From Eimeria necatrix (lineage: Eukaryota > Apicomplexa > Conoidasida > Eucoccidiorida > Eimeriidae), in the NCBI RefSeq assembly GCF_000499385.1, contig NW_013654601.1:2501-32500 (forward strand): a stretch of 30,000 nucleotides of DNA, read 5' to 3'. The notes beneath the pieces are model-generated. The model ran no database searches. It saw nothing but the letters and a program-made list of their open reading frames with translations, and was not told the DNA's origin. Within the stretch, counting starts at the first letter, position 1; every line of letters starts with the position of its first letter. A program made the position numbers and the translations under genes. This document shows positions 28,334-30,000 of this stretch, piece after piece.

Positions 28334-28485
28334 TTTGTTTATTCTTTCAGGGTATAGAAACAGCCACAGCAATGGACTATTTGCGTTTCTGCCGTCTTCA
28401 CCGCAAAACGCAAATCCAGCTGAACAACGCGAGACTCAAAAAGAGCAAAAGAAACTCCATTAAACCCATCTTCTGGGACGTCTAA
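27482..28485 (+). CDS. Mitochondrial ribosomal protein mL54 (MRPL54), two exons
   Basis: mL54 is a component of the mitochondrial large ribosomal subunit. Exon 1 (27482-28153) starts MASAFLPVAFLRPCF, a plausible mitochondrial presequence. It passes through a long Gly/Pro/Leu-rich stretch encoded by GGGGGCCCC repeats, and ends with the family core HVFNIYKEINEDHKLLEDKF, YPKWLWGLHNKPKSYGELAL, VFLYGK. The donor AAA|GTGAGC is followed by an intron with TTTAGGG copies and a TTTA microsatellite. Exon 2 (28351-28485, after TTCTTTCAG) gives GIETATAMDYLRFCRLHRKT, QIQLNNARLKKSKRNS and ends IFWDV, stop TAA within the first AAACCCT copy. NIYKE, YPxWLW and the basic R..R.......LKKSKR end match the human protein. 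The predicted 268 aa is longer than usual because of the repeat-encoded insert. A later ATG (CMHASGVRLFAP) could also be the start. Confidence 0.85.
27526..27990. repeat. GGGGGCCCC palindromic minisatellite inside mL54 exon 1
   Basis: About five tandem 18-bp units of TTGGGGGCCCCCTGG type (27526-27625) and many further GGGGGCCCCC blocks up to 27980 encode GGPLxxGGPL strings. Every block is self-complementary. Confidence 0.85.
28262..28340 (+). repeat. (TTTA)n microsatellite in the mL54 intron
   Basis: About fifteen TTTA copies precede the TTATTCTTTCAG acceptor at 28350 and form a pyrimidine-biased 3' intron region. Confidence 0.85.
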
Positions 28486-28860
28486 ACCCTAAACCCTAAA
28501 CCCTAAACCCTAAACCCTAAACCCTAGGCTCTAGGCCCTGGGTCGGGGCCCTGGGCGCTGAAGGAGGCTTGAGCGCTGAGTTGCAGCGCGAGAGCCTACA
28601 CGCGCAAGAACTCTAAACCCTAAACCCTAAACCCTAAACCCTAAACCCTCGCTCCTTAAAGGAGAGAGCGTCTGCTTCTTTTTAGATCTATTTCTTATTT
28701 CTTTTATGACCTGGAGAACAAAGCAGGAGCAGCAGCAGCAACAGCAGCAGCAACAGCAGCAGCAGCAACAGCAGCAGCAGCAACAGCAGCATTAGGGGCC
28801 TCCAGTCCCTGCGGGTCGCTTGCGCGCAACGAGGGTTTAGGGTTTAGGGTTTAGGGTTTG
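28486..28860. other. 3' flank of mL54 with AAACCCT arrays and a CAG/CAA tract
   Basis: Arrays at 28484-28528, 28613-28650 and 28831-28860 surround GC-rich spacers. At 28706-28795 a short ATG-initiated frame (MTWRTKQE followed by Gln, ended by TAG) is encoded by mixed CAG/CAA codons; I regard it as a repeat, not a gene. Confidence 0.6.
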
Positions 28861-29781
28861 GGGCAGAGGTACGAACAAAGAACAAAAGAGAATTAAAGAA
28901 AAAACGAAAAAAGAATAAAGAGACACTAAGGAAACAATAAATAGAAAGAATAAAAAAAGAATAGAAATAACAAGAAATTAAAAGAAAAGAAAAAACAAAA
29001 AATATATTTTAGGGGGCATTAAGAGACAATTGAAGGAACAGAAAAAGAAATAAATAAATTAAAGAAAAAGGAAAAGAAAAAAGAAAACAAATAAAAGGAC
29101 AAAAATGGGACAAAGAAAAGCCACGGAGGAGATAAAATAAAACAAAAAAAGGGACAAATGAAAAGACAAAAAGGAGATAAAATGAGACAATTAAAAAGCC
29201 AAAAAGGAGATAAAATGAAACAAAAAAGAAACAAAGAAGGAAATAAAAAACTACAATTAAAAAGACAAAAGGAGACGAACAAAAGGACAAAAGGAGACAA
29301 TTAAAAGGGCAAAAAGAGACAAATAAAAAGAAAAGAAACAAATAAATTAAATAAATAAAAAGGAGAGAATTAAGACGAACTTTGAAACTGAGTTTTCGAT
29401 GCGCTGGGGGCTGTTGCCGATAAATAAAATAAATAAAATAAATAATAAACAAATAAAAAGTAAATAATTAACTAACAAATAATAAATAAATAAATGATAA
29501 ATAAAAAATAAATAATAAATAAATAATAAATAATAATAATTAATAATAATAAAACAAACAACTATAATAGATAAAAGATTTAAAAGAAGAAATTAAAAAG
29601 TTTGTCCCACCCACGCCGGCACTCCCTTGCTGCTACGCCTTTTCATTTATTTCTTCTAATTAACTAATTAAAATAAATAAATAAATAAAATAAAATAATT
29701 AGTTAAAATAAATAAATAAAATAATTAATTAAAATAAATAAATAAATAAAACAATTAATTAAAATGAATAAATAATTAAAT
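28861..29781. other. Purine-rich AT DNA without a gene
   Basis: The plus strand carries AAAAGAAATAAAAGGAGACAAA-like repeats (28880-29400), then AAATAAATAA and AATTAAAATAAATAA repeats (29420-29775). It resembles the intron DNA at 17.4-18.4 kb, so it may be an intron or the 3' region of the minus-strand gene at the right edge. The Phe/Leu-rich minus frames are composition artefacts. Confidence 0.65.
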
Positions 29782-29872
29782 TTATTCATTTCTTGCGTGA
29801 GTCCCGTCGGGCCTTATCTTAGCAGCAAAGCGCTGCAGGTTCCGCCGGGTGGACCTGCGGCGGCCCCAGCTG

Positions 29873-29919
<47 letters not shown>

Positions 29920-30000
29920 TTCTTTGTTGTTGCTGCTGCTCTTGAGGAGGGCGAGGTAGGGGGAGCTGCGAAAGAGAGTTTTGCTGCTGCGGCTGCACAG
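29782..30000 (-). CDS. C-terminal end of an unrecognised basic protein (runs off the right edge)
   Basis: The minus-strand frame ending in TAA at 29782-29784 reads from the edge SSKTLFRSSPYLALLKSSS, then a Ser run encoded by a CTG tract (29875-29917 on the plus strand), then SISWGRRRSTRRNLQRFAAK and IRPDGTHARNE. The end is strongly basic and has no composition artefact, so it is probably a real exon. The RRRSTRRNLQRF stretch slightly recalls organellar ribosomal proteins such as bL28, but that is only an impression. The start and most of the gene lie beyond the window. Confidence 0.5.

Noticed and set aside
1529..28860. TTTAGGG arrays as evidence of a chromosome end or of mis-joined contigs
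   Set aside because: Arrays are short, occur in both orientations and fall inside introns of genes whose exons join in phase across them.

Overview
The window looks like nuclear DNA of a coccidian apicomplexan, most likely an Eimeria species. The reasons are the very many CAG/CTG triplet tracts, both inside genes and in non-coding DNA; dozens of short internal arrays of the telomere-type heptamer TTTAGGG/AAACCCT; small exons separated by repeat-filled introns; and proteins with long homopolymer runs of Ala, Gln or Ser. It is not a chromosome end: the heptamer arrays lie in both orientations all along the window and alternate with exons. No rRNA, tRNA, CRISPR or bacterial-type element was seen.

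Layout. Left (1-3.2 kb): the first part of an alpha-adaptin-like clathrin adaptor subunit (minus strand, running off the left edge), then a PRKRIP1-like splicing protein (plus). 3.2-4.8 kb is a non-coding block of CTAGCCACAG and GCTA satellite. 4.99-6.88 kb (minus) is an intact, apparently single-exon secreted protein built from regularly spaced three-cysteine repeats. 8.9-9.8 kb (minus) is the Hsp90 co-chaperone p23. 11.2-15.1 kb (minus) is a five-exon histidine phosphatase (phosphoglycerate mutase superfamily).

16.6-22.7 kb (minus) is an eleven-exon gene that I reconstructed from splice signals and phase. It encodes, in order, a NADAR domain, an FHA domain, an RRM domain and a basic RS-type tail. 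I regard this as the most interesting object in the window. A second GCTAGC satellite lies at 23.6-24.3 kb. 24.96-26.73 kb (minus) is a six-exon gene for an unrecognised protein that starts with a cysteine cluster suited to acylation; one of its exons lies at the end of a decayed triplicate array. 27.5-28.5 kb (plus) is mitochondrial ribosomal protein mL54. The right edge holds the C-terminal end of a basic protein (minus).

The genes do not form a single pathway; they are a normal eukaryotic mix (vesicle coats, splicing, chaperone, phosphatase, RNA/ADP-ribose-related, mitoribosome). What unites the window is its repeat biology. Heptamer arrays sit in introns next to splice sites, CTG tracts serve as 3' splice sites, three introns appear to use GC donors, and a 14-bp palindrome (GGTGTACGTACACC and variants) recurs about 16 times. 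Exon models were made by eye from reading frame, splice dinucleotides, phase and family resemblance; transcripts were not available.
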